A stretch of 64,000 bases of DNA from Smittia aterrima (GCA_033063855.1 CP093831.1:24428001-24492000); one strand, 5' to 3'; positions 22,429 through 33,929 are shown, counted from the first letter of the stretch. Translations and numbers: made by a program. Notes: generated from the sequence alone by a model not told the origin.

Positions 22429-24847
22429 ATGCATCCGAGAAAGCCTAGACTAAACGATGGAGGGTAAGTTATCGATTCATTAACGAATAATCTAAACTTT
22501 TCCAAAAAAAACTTTAAAATCTATAAATTTCCAAAATTTCATTAAACTTGAGATAAAGTTCTAAATTCCAATGTATAAAACAATTAACTTTTATTTTATG
22601 TCATTGCAGTTATTACGAGAGCCAGAGCCGAGGTTATCAGGTACAAAAAGTTCATTTTCTAAAATTTAGAGCAAATTTCAACTTTCTTTCATTAATTTGG
22701 TATTTTACGAAATGAATTTCATTTGAATTTGCGATCTAACGGTACATTTCATTGATCTCAATAGGATTGTAAAGATCCTTATTTTTATTTAGCGGCAAAT
22801 GAAAATTTCAGTTCGTTAACCTTCGTAATTTACTTCTTTCTTATAAACGAAGATCCCAAAACACTTGAAAAACTAAAAAATGTAGACTTGGCATGAAACA
22901 TTTACTTTAACCAAATTCTATTGATTTGACTTCACAGAATTCCAAATATAACAACAGTAGTCGGTATCCAAATTATTATCGGGAGCGCGACTCTCCTCCA
23001 AAGCGAGTAGCTCATAGATCAGCGTCACCTCCTGAGGGCTCATCGCGCGATGGCAGGGATCGGTATCATCAAACATCGAATTACAGGAATAAAGATCGCG
23101 AGCGAGAATATAAGAAAGATAAATATTCTGGTAAGCATGAATTTCTATCTAGATTTTCGTCAACTGACTCAACATTTAAATTTTGTTTTAGAGAAAAGAG
23201 GCCGTGATAGAGACGTAGAGTATAAGAACTACAGTACCAAGAAAGCAAAACTTCGTGAGAGATCCAGCTCCGAAGAAGAGCACAAAGAATCTGATAAACT
23301 GTACGACAAAACACGATATAATGAGCGCGATGCAAGTCGACGAGCTGCTGAAAAGGAAAGAAGATTCGGTGATTGGAAGGAGATGGTAAGCAAAAGTAGC
23401 GGCAAGAAGTATTACTACAATGAAAGAGATAAATCGTCGCAATGGGAGAAACCAGAGGAGTGGGCTGAATATGAAATGTAAGTTGATATTCATGTTGAAA
23501 ATAAGTTTTACTATTATTTTTCATTGTTTAATTGTAGGGCGAAAATAGAATATACGTCAACAAGAGGGTATCGAGAGAAAGATCGGGACCAAAAGAGTCG
23601 AGACGATCGATACAACAGCGGTGGTAGGAGGAGCTACAGCAGCAGTAAATATTCCAGAGGCAATTCAAGAGCTCGATGGCCGCCTCACGAATCTTATGGA
23701 GCACAACCATCAACCAGCGCGGCAATGGGTCATCACAAACGGCACGACGGTAAGAACAAGTCACGTTATGTGAAGTAACTAGGTCAAAAAATCTTCTTTT
23801 AGAAAATGCTGATATGGAAATCAGTCCTGAATCCACGCCTACTTCCGAGCCGAGTTACTCATCACCAAAAGCCAACAATCTACCCGGTAACAGTTCAAAC
23901 GTCAACAGCAATTCTTTAAATCACGATGACAAGGTTGCTACATCGCCGAATGGTCATGTAAAGCACTCTTCCATAAACTCAAATAACCAGCTTCAGCATC
24001 AGATGTCAAATGCTCCTTCAACATCAATGAGCTCTTCTAACAGACTTCTCTCAAATTCCAACAAACCCTCAACCATCGCATCGTCCTCTCCATCAACTCA
24101 CAATTATGCATCTTATCACTCGTCGCATCATCAACGACACCGATCGGTTTCTCCTAACGAGCTAAATTCAACTGTACATCACAACAATGTTGGTCATGAT
24201 CCCAAAAATCTGCATCACAATTCAAATAGTTTAAGAAGTTCACCCTCCTACGGTGGCACTAACAGCGGGGGTCTGGTGCATTCCGTTTCGCGCGACGGAC
24301 CACCAACACCAGAGATGGATTTGAACTCCGCTGGGGATCATAGAAGAAGTAAGTTTCCCTTGATATCATTTAAAGTCATTGTATCATGTTTTATTTCTTT
24401 AAGTTGATGGCACATCGGGCGTGAGCAGCTTGCAGAGTGTTATGGCTGCTTCGCAAACGTCAAACCGGTTGAACCTTTTAACTCCTAGTCTATCCAAATT
24501 TTTTCGTGCTGATCTAATTAACCACGTCAGCAACTGGCCATCAGAGGTGTTTGAGAAGCAGGTGAAATCGATGATTTTAAATCAAGAAAAAAGATATTTC
24601 AACGAATAAATCTTTTCAGGCACAAAAATGCGCTGAAGACGTCTATATGTACGGTGACTTGGAATGCAGTCGGATTTCAACAGATATTCAATGTGCAAGA
24701 AGTCACTTGCGAGTGGAAGAGATCCACGCTACAATTCAAGGGCAAAGGTAAGCTCACTGATAGCAAATTGCATTTTGTCGTGGTTGAAAACCAAGCTCTT
24801 CTTGTTTTAGACGTCTTTTCTTACAAGAACAAATCACGTACATGTGA
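22429..24847 (+). CDS. wcy: WW domain adaptor with coiled coil (WAC orthologue)
   Basis: Exons 22429-22463, 22610-22640, 22938-23130, 23192-23477, 23538-23749, 23803-24348, 24404-24561, 24620-24747 and 24811-24847 give 541 aa. WAC links RNF20/40 to RNA polymerase II to promote H2B ubiquitination, and in flies (waclaw) also supports TTT-mTOR complex assembly; it is nuclear. The Arg/Ser/Tyr-rich N-terminus leads to one WW domain (FGDWKEM to PEEW, with both Trp). Then come a Ser/Asn/His-rich low-complexity stretch and the conserved C-terminal coiled coil (NHVSNWPSEVFEKQ, then RVEEIHATIQGQRRLFLQEQ). The final residues ITYM are followed by TGA. Human WAC continues about ten residues further, so the extreme C-terminus may be cut short here, next to a foreign fragment that begins 20 bp later. 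Confidence 0.93.
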
Positions 24848-24866
24848 ACGACCTTAGGACTGTGAA

Positions 24867-24968
24867 GAAATGGAGTTGATTGTTGAAGAACAGCAGAGAA
24901 GAGATCACGAACTCCAATTCGTTTAGCAAATGATGAAGACCGAGACCGACGATCTTATAAATGAGAAA
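24867..24968 (+). pseudogene. duplicated fragment of the ZAD zinc-finger gene's last exon
   Basis: About 102 bp match 22000-22101 of the zinc-finger gene with only four differences that I count. One of them turns the Gln codon of FVQQ into TAG. The fragment starts and ends abruptly and carries no splice sites. It lies 20 bp after the wcy stop codon, so it is probably transcribed as wcy 3' UTR. The offset between the two copies is 2867 bp. Confidence 0.9.
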
Positions 24969-25083
24969 TCTCCGCAGTCAAAATTAAAGAAAAAATATTT
25001 AGAAAATCTTTTATTAAAAAAAAACGTTGAATAAAAGACGATGCTCGAATTTCTTGAAATGTATGTTTAATACTTTGCAAAAC

Positions 25084-26553
25084 TCAAATGTCGTGGATTA
25101 TTTTATTAATCCTTTCTAAGTGCTTTATTTCGTATTTAAACAAACGAGCTTTAAGTTTACGAATTTTACCTCTATACGCAAGTTCGTGCACGAAATTACG
25201 GATCGTTGGATGACGTCCTAAAAATTCTTTGAAGCATTCATTTTCATTTTCTAGGTGCTCTCGATACTTCAATGTTCCGAGTTTCTTTGAAGCCAATTGA
25301 AGTTCTTTTAAGTCAGAAGTTTTCGATCCAAATGAAAGCGATTCAAGATGTTCGAACGAAGACATCAATCTCAGCTCTTCTTTGTTCAAACAATAATCGA
25401 GACACAAAATTGTCAAGTTTGGAAAGACATCAGCAAAGCTTTGCATAAATGCATTTGTCGTTTCGTGTTCTCCTTTCTCATACTTTAGCTCGGTAACGTT
25501 GGGCGAGTAGATGTCTTTGCACGTTCTGATTCTTGTTATCAAACTTTCGTCGTCAACAATTGTCGATCTTGGACCGCAGCCTTCTAATTCCTTCGGAAGG
25601 CAAGTTGAAATGGAAATGGATCTCAAGTTTTTATTTGAAGGCAACATCTGCTTGAAGATTAAACTATACCAAAGTTCTTCTTCGTACTCATTAAGACTCA
25701 ACCTAATTGACTTCAGGTTTTTTTGACTGAGAAAAAAATCTCTTGAATCATTGTTTTCCCAAACTCCTCTTGTCAGTGAAAACTTCTCAAGTTGACACTG
25801 AATTTTTCTAATCAGACTTGTCTTAAACGCCTTGCATTTAACTAAATAAAGTTCTTTAAGATTCTTCTGCTTCGTCATGAACTTTTCCGCCATGTCCATT
25901 CCTTTTTCACTTAGGTGCATGAATGCTAAAGTTCTTACGTTTGTTACGTTCCGGAAAATCTGCATGCAAACAACTGCAAATTCATCAAATTCAATTCTTT
26001 CAATGTTCACTGACGGACTTGTAGCGCGAATTAAATTTTCTTGTTCTTCTTCATTGTAAGACGGTTCAAAAATTCTCTCAAAACTAGAATAATGCCATTT
26101 TAGTGGATAAAATTTGAATAAACAACTTTTTAGTTTATCAAACTGCGCCAACAAAATTTCAAGATCGAAGTTGTTAGTTTGGTGTGTCAAAATAATGTTA
26201 ACGACTGAGCTGCCGAAAATCTCGCCAATTTTGATCGCATCATTCGTACTCAAATATTGAATATACTTTACAGGTGGGTATATAAAGTCTATATGTCGTC
26301 TTGAATTTGGATCGGTGATCTTCAAATTTCTGTATCGGCGATTTGATTGTTCCAGGATCAAAAGTTTCGATGTCAGATCTTTCGACAAATCTAAGACAAA
26401 TCTCACTTTGTCATTTAACTTCACTGAACCAGCAAATATTTCTGCGAAACTCGAACAAGTTTCTGTGACGTTCAGAAGACTCTTGATATCTAAATATCCA
26501 AATATTTTAATCCAATTATGCTCGGGAAGGTTAAACCAATTGATTTCTGTCAT
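25084..26553 (-). CDS. F-box/LRR protein, copy A
   Basis: 489 aa. The start is MTEINWFNLP at 26553: a TTATCTTTTAG acceptor lies just before that ATG, and a donor (AAAG then GTAAGT) at 26613 shows a spliced 5' UTR. The upstream in-frame ATG falls inside that intron. The F-box (about residues 4-45, NLPEHNWIKIFGYLDIKSLL) would bind Skp1 in an SCF ubiquitin ligase. The rest forms degenerate leucine-rich repeats (for example LEKFSLTRG, LKSIRLSL, LTILCLDYC, LESLSF) that should recruit the substrate, which is unknown. It is one of four related genes here, all on this strand. Confidence 0.85.
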   Translation of the reverse strand: MTEINWFNLPEHNWIKIFGYLDIKSLLNVTETCSSFAEIFAGSVKLNDKVRFVLDLSKDLTSKLLILEQSNRRYRNLKITDPNSRRHIDFIYPPVKYIQYLSTNDAIKIGEIFGSSVVNIILTHQTNNFDLEILLAQFDKLKSCLFKFYPLKWHYSSFERIFEPSYNEEEQENLIRATSPSVNIERIEFDEFAVVCMQIFRNVTNVRTLAFMHLSEKGMDMAEKFMTKQKNLKELYLVKCKAFKTSLIRKIQCQLEKFSLTRGVWENNDSRDFFLSQKNLKSIRLSLNEYEEELWYSLIFKQMLPSNKNLRSISISTCLPKELEGCGPRSTIVDDESLITRIRTCKDIYSPNVTELKYEKGEHETTNAFMQSFADVFPNLTILCLDYCLNKEELRLMSSFEHLESLSFGSKTSDLKELQLASKKLGTLKYREHLENENECFKEFLGRHPTIRNFVHELAYRGKIRKLKARLFKYEIKHLERINKIIHDI

Positions 26554-26980
26554 TCTAAAAGATAAACTCAATTCGTGATTGATCAGAATAAATAATTTTT
26601 AAACGAACTTACCTTTAAAATTCTTGATGAAATGTTTTTTGAGGTCTTACTCCAACGATTGCTCTAAAGAAACTAACTTGAGAAAAGAAAGTCCTGAAAA
26701 AGAAGGCTTGTAGAGAAATAAAATGACCTGAGTTGGACCATAAAATGACCATAAAAGATTTAACGGTAATAATACCGTAACAGGGACTAGATGTACAGTT
26801 AGGTCTTACCCGCGAAGTGCGAGAATTACCGAAGGCAGGTATAGATTAAATAATTAGTAAATTTGTATGGATTATTGAAAATCTTTTATTCATTTGAAAA
26901 AATCATAAATTTTTCCAATTTAATTTTAACATTGTGCCTAAATATCTATCATTGATTAAAGCGTTGAACTAAAGACAAAT
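26554..26980. other. F-box spacer with 5' UTR intron
   Basis: Contains the 5' UTR intron (26554-26612) and upstream exon of copy A, then the 3' flank of copy B. The same arrangement recurs before copies B, C and D: the words taaaattcttgatgaaatg and aagaaactaacttgag or close variants appear each time, marking the duplicated promoter/5' UTR. Confidence 0.55.
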
Positions 26981-28531
26981 TCATTTCTTCTGAAGCTCAA
27001 ACTTTTCGAAATTTTTGATAAATATTTTTTTAACATCATATTTCGTCATTTGGAAATCATTCCATCCGTCGTCTAGTATTTTTTGATGCCCTTCGCTTAA
27101 TTTCACATCGATATTTATCAAACGACTTTTAATGAGACCATTATTTTTATATCCTTGTGTAGTGTTAAGTGTGAAATGACGGACTGTTGGATGGCGTCCT
27201 AAGAAATCTTTGAGGCATTCATTTTCGTCTGTCCTTCTCTCTTTGCTATGAAGTGTCATCGTTGTCAGTTTGTTCGATGTCACTTGAAGTTCTTTTAAGT
27301 CATAAGTTTTAGCTCTAAATGAAAGTGATTCAAGATGTTCGAACGATGAAATTAGTCTCAGCTCTTCTTTGTTCAAACGATATTCGAGACACAAAATTCT
27401 CAAGTTAGGAAATATCTCAACAAAGCTTTGCATGAATGCATTTGTCTTCTCCTTTCGTCCTTTCAAATACTTGAGTTCAGTAACATTTGGTGAGAAGATT
27501 CCTCTGCAATTCCTGATTCTCGTTATCAAAATATCGTCGTCAACGATTGGCCATCTTGAACAAACATCTTGTACTTCATTCGGAGGACAAGTTGAAATGG
27601 AAAGGGATTGTAAATTTTTATTGTTGGGCAATATTATCTTGAAGATAAGATTGAACCAAACTTCTTCATCATATTCATCAAGACTCAACGCAATTGATTT
27701 TAAGTTTCTTTGACTGAGAAAGAATTTTCTAACATTTTCAATGTTTCCCCAATTTCCTCTTGTAAATGAAAACTTCTCAAGTTGAAACGGAAGTTCACTC
27801 ATCAGTTTTGTGTTAAAAGATGTCCAGCAATAATCAAAATGAAGCTCCTTAAGATTCTTTTGCTTCATCAAGAACTTTTCCGCCACTTCCATTCCTTTAT
27901 CAGACAAATACATAAATGCTAAAGCTCTCATGTTTGTTGCGTTCCGGAAAATGTTCATGCAAACAACTGCAGATTCATCAAATTCAATTCTTTCAATGTT
28001 TACTGACGGACTTGTAACGCGAATTAAATTTTCTTGTTTCTCTTCATTGAAAGGAGGTTCAAAAATATCTAGCTTTTTAAAGTGTGATGGAGGAAACTTG
28101 AATAAACAACTCTTTAGTTTATCGAACGGCGCCAACAAAATTTCAAGATCGAAAATGCTTGTGTGATGTCTCAAAACTATGTCAACGACTGAGCTTCCGA
28201 AAATCTCGCCAATTTTTATCGCATGGCTTGTTTTTATGAACTGAACAAACTTTCTAGAAGGGCTTCTCAAGGTTCGTGATATATTTTGATCGATGATCCT
28301 CAAGTTCCTGTATCGGCGTTTATATTTTTCCAGGAACGCCAATGTCCTTGCTAGATCATTCGATAAATCTAAGACAAATCTCACTTTGTCATTTAACTTC
28401 ACTGAACCAGCAAATATTTTAGCGAAAGTCGAACAAGTTTCTGTGACGTTCAGAAGACTCTTGAAATCTAAATATCCAAATATTTTAATCCAGTTATGCT
28501 CGGGAAGGTTGAACCAATTGATTTCTGTCAT
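26981..28531 (-). CDS. F-box/LRR protein, copy B
   Basis: 516 aa. The start MTEINWFNLP lies right after a TTTTAG acceptor, as in copy A. The F-box at residues 4-45 is almost the same as in copy A, and the LRR part is clearly homologous but more diverged. The C-terminus is longer and basic (VKKIFIKNFEKFELQKK). Likely role: substrate receptor of an SCF ubiquitin ligase; the substrate cannot be guessed. Confidence 0.85.
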   Translation of the reverse strand: MTEINWFNLPEHNWIKIFGYLDFKSLLNVTETCSTFAKIFAGSVKLNDKVRFVLDLSNDLARTLAFLEKYKRRYRNLRIIDQNISRTLRSPSRKFVQFIKTSHAIKIGEIFGSSVVDIVLRHHTSIFDLEILLAPFDKLKSCLFKFPPSHFKKLDIFEPPFNEEKQENLIRVTSPSVNIERIEFDESAVVCMNIFRNATNMRALAFMYLSDKGMEVAEKFLMKQKNLKELHFDYCWTSFNTKLMSELPFQLEKFSFTRGNWGNIENVRKFFLSQRNLKSIALSLDEYDEEVWFNLIFKIILPNNKNLQSLSISTCPPNEVQDVCSRWPIVDDDILITRIRNCRGIFSPNVTELKYLKGRKEKTNAFMQSFVEIFPNLRILCLEYRLNKEELRLISSFEHLESLSFRAKTYDLKELQVTSNKLTTMTLHSKERRTDENECLKDFLGRHPTVRHFTLNTTQGYKNNGLIKSRLINIDVKLSEGHQKILDDGWNDFQMTKYDVKKIFIKNFEKFELQKK

Positions 28532-28887
28532 TCTAAAAGAAAAACTCAATTCGTGATTGATCAGAATAAATGTTTTTCAAACGAACTTACTTTTAAAATT
28601 CTTGATGAAATAGTTTTTGAGGTTTTTCTGCAACGAATGTTTTAAAGAAACTAACTTGAGATAAGAAAACCCAGTCAAGGAGAAAAATTCTCTAAAACAA
28701 CAAAAATGACCTGAGATGAACCATAAAAGATTTAAAGACAATAATCCCGGATAAGTTGTAAAGGTTTATTCTCACGGTTTATTAGAAAGAATTTATTTAT
28801 TCAAGTAAAGTTATAAATTTGGCATGAAGTGAAAATCTGAGGTAAATTGAAATTCATGTTTTATTGAATTGAGGTAATTTTACCTCC

Positions 28888-30198
28888 TCAATATGTAATA
28901 TGAAGGATCGATGGATGGCGTCGCAAGAAGTCGTTGAGGCATTCATTTTCTTCTTCATTTCTCGTTTTGTTACGATATTTGAACGTTGTGAGTTTCTTCG
29001 ATTTCATCTGAACCTTTTTCAAGTCAGACGTTGTAGCTCCAAATGAAAGTGACTCCAAATGTTCAAAAGATGAAATGTATTGAAGCTCTTTATTGTTCAC
29101 ACAATAATCAAGACACAAAATCTTCAAGTTCGGGAAGACAAGAGCAAAGCTTTGGATGAATGCATTTGTCTTCTTAGACACTCCCTTTTCATACTTAAGC
29201 TCAGTAACGTTTGGTGAGATGATGCCGCTGCACTTTCTGATTCTCCTTATCAAAGTTTCATCTTCGATTATTGGCCTTATTCCAGAAGAGCCGTATACCG
29301 TTGATATGAAGATGGATCGCAAATTTTTATTGATCGTCAATATTTGCTTGAACATTACATTGAACAAAAGTTCTTCATCAGTCTCCCTTAAACTCAACTT
29401 AATTGATTTAAGATTTCTTTGGCTGAGAAAGAAATCTCTTTCATTCTCTTTGTTTCCCCAATTTCCTTTTGTTAGGGAAAGCTTCTCAAGTTGAAACGGA
29501 AATTTACCAGTCAGCTTTATCTCGACATAAAAATTATAATTAATTTCAAGTTCTTTAAGATTCTTCTGCTTCATCAAGAACTTTTCCAAAATTTGTTCAC
29601 CAAGGCCACTCCAGTCATTTAGGATTAGAGATGTCAAGTTTGTTGCGTTTTGGAAAATGTGAAAATAGCCAAAAGCTGATTGATCGAGTTCAAGTCTCTC
29701 AATGTTCACAGACGGATTTGGTGTGAAAAACATTTGTTGTCGCTCATTGTAGCGATGAAGGAAAACAAGGCAATCATGAAGACAGCACTTGCTCGAGAAT
29801 CTCTTTAGTTTGGTGAACGGCGCTAACATAGTTTCGAGATCGGAAATGTTAGTATCGTATTTCAAAACTAAGTTAACGACTGAGCTGCCGAAGAGCTCAC
29901 CAATTTTGATCGCATCGTGTTTGGTCATGTGCAGAGCATTCCAACCAGCTTTTGGATTAAGGATTATCAAATTTCTGAAACGACCTCTATATCCTTTCAG
30001 GCATGAAAATGTCGTTCGTAGATCGATCAATAAATGTAAGACGAATCTCACTTTGTCATTTAACTTTGATGAACCACAAAATATTTGATCGAAACTCGAA
30101 CAAGCCACTGTGACGTCCAGAAGACTCTTGAAATCTAAATAATCAAATATTTTAATCCAAATATGCTCGGGCAGGTTAATCCAATCAACTTTTGACAT
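28888..30198 (-). CDS. F-box/LRR protein, copy C
   Basis: 436 aa, starting MSKVDWINLPEHIWIKIFDY immediately after a CTTTAAAG acceptor. The F-box spans about residues 3-43, followed by LRR-like segments. It lacks the last 50-80 residues found in copies A and B, ending at HPSILHITY in the last repeat. Together with the ionotropic receptor gene at 30985, which it faces head to head, it forms the block that is duplicated at 34-38.9 kb. Confidence 0.83.
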   Translation of the reverse strand: MSKVDWINLPEHIWIKIFDYLDFKSLLDVTVACSSFDQIFCGSSKLNDKVRFVLHLLIDLRTTFSCLKGYRGRFRNLIILNPKAGWNALHMTKHDAIKIGELFGSSVVNLVLKYDTNISDLETMLAPFTKLKRFSSKCCLHDCLVFLHRYNERQQMFFTPNPSVNIERLELDQSAFGYFHIFQNATNLTSLILNDWSGLGEQILEKFLMKQKNLKELEINYNFYVEIKLTGKFPFQLEKLSLTKGNWGNKENERDFFLSQRNLKSIKLSLRETDEELLFNVMFKQILTINKNLRSIFISTVYGSSGIRPIIEDETLIRRIRKCSGIISPNVTELKYEKGVSKKTNAFIQSFALVFPNLKILCLDYCVNNKELQYISSFEHLESLSFGATTSDLKKVQMKSKKLTTFKYRNKTRNEEENECLNDFLRRHPSILHITY

Positions 30199-30529
30199 CT
30201 TTAAAGAAAATTTTCAACTTTTAATTGTTTAAATCAAATGAACTTTCAAACGAATTACCTTTAAAATTCTTGATGAAATGTTTTTTCTCCGAAGTCTTAC
30301 TCCAACAAATGTTGTAAGGGAACTAACTTGAAAGAAGAAAATTCTGCAAAGAAGAAAACGAAACAAGGATAAGAGACAAAAAGAGAGCATGAAAGATTCT
30401 TGATTATAAATTATGTTTCAGGTAATAAGGACAAAAGATTATTGACTTTAACTAGAAGCTCATTTATACATTTTCATTGTGAGTCACAATTTATGAAATT
30501 CAATATGAAGTGAAAAGCTATGAAATAAT

Positions 30530-30790
30530 TTAAAATTTTTTAATAAAAGAAAAGCGTTGAACCGAAGACTAAGTCATCGATAGCGATTAATGAACATTTC
30601 GCAAATTACAATTTAATTTTCTTTATGAATATGATGTTAATTTGTTTTTTGTTTGGAAAGTCCTGGCTATCTTTCCTTCTACAATCTATTATGTTGAATA
30701 GATCTACTATTTCCTCCTTGCTGCTTTACTTCAATGTTGTCAATTTCTTCGATGTCACTTGAAGTGTAAATAGCATTTAGGTTATATCAA
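30530..30790 (-). pseudogene. 3' remnant of a further F-box gene
   Basis: The words gcgttgaac, tttggaaag and ttcttcgatgtcacttgaag follow each other in the same order as in the 3' coding end of copy B (26960-27296) but with the sequence between mostly lost. No frame is open. The same remnant is present in the duplicated block at 35925-36180. Confidence 0.5.
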
Positions 30791-30927
30791 AGATTTATCA
30801 CGCGAAGTGTTTAACTGAAATGTTCTGGAATATTTTCCCATGCAGATAACACTCGTCCTACTCTCAATAATGTAAAACACATTTGAATGTTTTATCGAGT
30901 GGCTAGTTCAATAAATGACTTGTTCAC

Positions 30928-30933
30928 TCAGTT
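30928..30933 (+). promoter_or_regulatory. initiator (TCAGTT) of ionotropic receptor 1
   Basis: The sequence gttcacTCAGTTca lies 52-57 bp upstream of the start codon and is conserved at 36325-36330 before the second receptor. Motif evidence only. Confidence 0.4.
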
Positions 30934-30984
30934 CAACGGATTTCTTCGAGTTATTAAGTTGAAAGGAAGAAAATTTAAAAGAAA

Positions 30985-33099
30985 ATGAAACTTTTCTGTT
31001 GGCTTTCTATGTCACTGACAGTTTTGAGTGAATGCTTCATTTTAAATGCAAATTCTTCAGAGCAAACCTGGTCAAAGGCCTTTGAGAAAGTAACTCGCCA
31101 TTTGTTCCAGTTGGAAACGAAAATGTTCATCAACAATTACGACGTGGACTCTGACACGATAACGTCAATGATTCTAAAGAATTTGAACGAGAACGCGATG
31201 CCATTTCAACTGAAGAATTTGCAACTGGACCAAGACAAAGTCTTACTGGACTCCTCAGCGCTCATCACATTCAAGAATTTCACATTCGCCAGAGATTTCA
31301 ATCAAAAGTTAAGTTTGACCAACGAATACTTTAAACCGCTACAGCTTTTCATCTATTGCCAAGACGTTACCATCGAAGACATCGAATCTCTCAAGTTAGA
31401 TGTTGAAGAAAGGGCTAAGAACAACAAAATAACCGAAATGATAGATTTGTGGGATCAAATATCAAAAGAAAAAACCCAGGCACATTATGTAAAGTCTACA
31501 GAAGCTGAATTGAACTCGTATTTACTTGACGTCATCCAATACGAATACTTTCTCGTTGAAGAAGGAAACTACATCAGTCTAATGACTTTCGTTTGGTTTT
31601 GGCCTGGAAAATGCGGAGAGCTAACGTTGCTCAAACTAAACAGATTCAGCAAAAATTCGGAAAAATGGGAAAATGACAATTTCACAATGAAAAAATCGAG
31701 CAACCTTCATGGATGTACGATCAGCAAAGCAACAGTTTTTACAGAAGCTAATGCATTATCCCATATGGATTTTGCAATTCTTTTTAGTTTCTGGCCTCAT
31801 GACCTCTTCAACGCCACTTTCAATCCAGTGACAAACGAAAGATTAATATTTGATGTGTCGTTATCAAAAGGTTGTTACAACGACTTTGACAGACACACAA
31901 CACGCGGTGGCACGTAAGTTATTTATAAAAAGTGTTTTTCTGCTTTTACATTTTTTTTGTTTTCAAAGAAATGAAGGAAGACACGACCTCAATTTCATAA
32001 CTTACCCGGTCGATTTTGTCTCTTCGCGATTGCGTCTTGACAATGAGAAACCTGAATTTTATTCTGAATACGAGAAGCTGGCGATGCCTTTTGACAACTT
32101 CACTTGGGCTTTGATCGCAATTTTCTTCATGGCAACATTCGCAACAATTCTGATTTTGTACTGCTGCGTGAGAAAATCGATAAGAGACTTTATTATTGGC
32201 CAGAACGTAAGAACACCTTCGCTGAACGTCATTCAAATCTTTTTCGGAATCTCACAAGTCGTGGTGCCTCGAAGAAACTTTGCCAGATACCTCACAATGG
32301 TCTTTATTCTTTATTGCTTGATCATTCGAACAGCGTGGCAAGGAAAGATGTACGAGTTCATGCAGAAAGAAGTTGAAAAGCCAGGAGTCGAAACAATCGA
32401 AGAAATGATCGAGAACGGTTATCATTTCCAAATGGAGAAAAATTTCAAAGAAAAATATCCAGAATCAGAAATTACTAAAAGGTAAATCTGCGTTATTTTT
32501 TTAATATTTTCTATGAATAATTGTTCAATTTTAGGGGGACAATAGTTGATAATAACGCAGATTTTCCGAACATTAAATATGCCTCTCAAATAAATGAGTT
32601 CGACTTTTCATTTCTTAAGGAATCCAATGGCATTGATGATTTTATGAATTTTATCAAAGATATCAAAAAAGAAGAAGTGAGCACCGCAAAGTGTGGACTG
32701 AAATTTCCACGCCATCATCATTTCTTTGAAGCGTTTGATTATAAAATGCAAAAACTTTTCACTGGCGGACTCTTGTGGCTTCAAAATGGAGCTGTAAAAT
32801 ACAATTCGCAGTGGTCATCGTTATATACAAAATTCTTCAGGATCGTGGACGAGCCAAAGATTTTGACTATGAAAATGCTTGAACCTGGATTTGTCATTTG
32901 GTCTTCAAGTTTGCTGCTGGCAGTTGCTGCTTTCATCTTTGAATGGATGATAACATTGAGGAACTTTCTTGTCATGAAATTCATTTTGAAGGCTTTCTAC
33001 ATCACGAGACAAGAGAACGAACAGTTTAATCAGTCTGAGGCCAATGAGGAAGAATTTGAAGAAGAATCTGATATTGATTTGATTGTAGAAGACTTTTAA
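30985..33099 (+). CDS. divergent ionotropic receptor, copy 1
   Basis: Exons 30985-31913, 31969-32481 and 32535-33099 give 668 aa. A signal peptide leads into an extracellular amino-terminal and S1 region (to about residue 365). It is followed by membrane segment M1 (TWALIAIFFMATFATILILY), a pore-loop region, M2/M3 with the insect IR hallmark LIIRTAWQGKMYEFM, an S2 region, and M4 near the end (VIWSSSLLLAVAAFIFEWMI) with an acidic tail. This is the layout of variant ionotropic glutamate receptors that act as taste, smell or humidity channels together with a co-receptor (Ir25a/Ir76b type). Glutamate-binding residues are not evident, as usual for divergent IRs. The nearest subfamily cannot be named. 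Confidence 0.88.
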
Positions 33100-33230
33100 G
33101 TAAAATCTTTCAAGATCAAATAAACTTTTCGATGTAGCGAGTGTTGTTTTCAAATAATCACAAAAATAATTAAAAGAAATTAATTCAAAGCTGACCTTTC
33201 CCAACAAACAAAAACTTCCACTTCCAGGCA

Positions 33231-33387
33231 ATGAACTTCGTCCACTCTTCTCCAAGCAGAGAGAACAAAAATATTGTGCAATTCGTTCGTGAATTCTCAA
33301 GCAATGTTATCACCAAGATTTGCCTCCAAAAAAATCTGAAATATTCTCAGTTCCATCTCAGTAGAGTGCCAGCTGTTTATCCAATTA
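33231..33387 (+). other. conserved short frame after ionotropic receptor 1
   Basis: After an acceptor-like CTTCCAG, an ATG opens MNFVHSSPSRENKNIVQF and continues as VREFSSNVITKICLQKNL. The same frame is kept after receptor 2 (38708) with few replacements. Here it runs into the MITE. It may be a leftover 5' exon of a lost receptor gene, or a small unannotated gene. I do not recognise it. Confidence 0.35.
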
Positions 33388-33929
33388 GAGTGACTGATCT
33401 TTCATCGACATATGATCTATCATCGACATATTTGGAAGGGTTCTACAATTTTCTGAAAATATATTGAATTAGTTTGAAAACTTTCAACTTTGTATTTTTT
33501 TCCTGGTAAACTGATAGTTCTTCTAACCAAATTGATAAACCGAGTTTCATAAATGGTTTCACGGAACTCAGAATGAATTTTCAAAATTAGACTTTTGTTT
33601 TCTGCAGCAAAAGAAGAAAAAAACAGTGTTTTTCCGTCACGGTTTTTTCATTGTGAGAGAACAATGAAGTAACAACTTTGATATAATTTGATTCCTTATT
33701 TATCAGAGAACGTTGTCATGACTTTTATTTTGCAACTTTATAAAGTTAATTAGCACTTATAATGATTTCAAGCTCATCGCCATAAAAAAATCTTTCATCG
33801 ACATACTTTTGAAACAAGAAAAAGCCGTTTACGGAACATTAAATCCCCAAAATATTCCATCTACAGCACAAGTTATTCGAAGTCAAAGTTGAGAATTGTA
33901 AATTTATGTTGATGAAAGATCAGTCACTC
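33388..33929. mobile_element. MITE with TA target duplication
   Basis: Ends GAGTGACTGATCTTTCATC and its inverted copy GATGAAAGATCAGTCACTC, flanked by TA on both sides (33386-33387 and 33930-33931). Length 542 bp. The motif atctttcatcgacat or a near copy occurs twice more inside. No coding capacity. The equivalent place in the duplicated block (about 38860) lacks the element, so it came in after the duplication. The ends differ from the other two elements of the window. Confidence 0.82.

Noticed and set aside
23081..23524. 147-codon minus-strand frame across wcy exons 3-5
   Set aside because: It mirrors the Arg/Ser-rich coding sequence of wcy and crosses its introns; there is no independent evidence.
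27369..27713. Plus-strand frames opposite the F-box genes (also near 25511, 29156 and 34680)
   Set aside because: They repeat in every F-box copy as antisense shadows of Leu/Lys-rich LRR codons.
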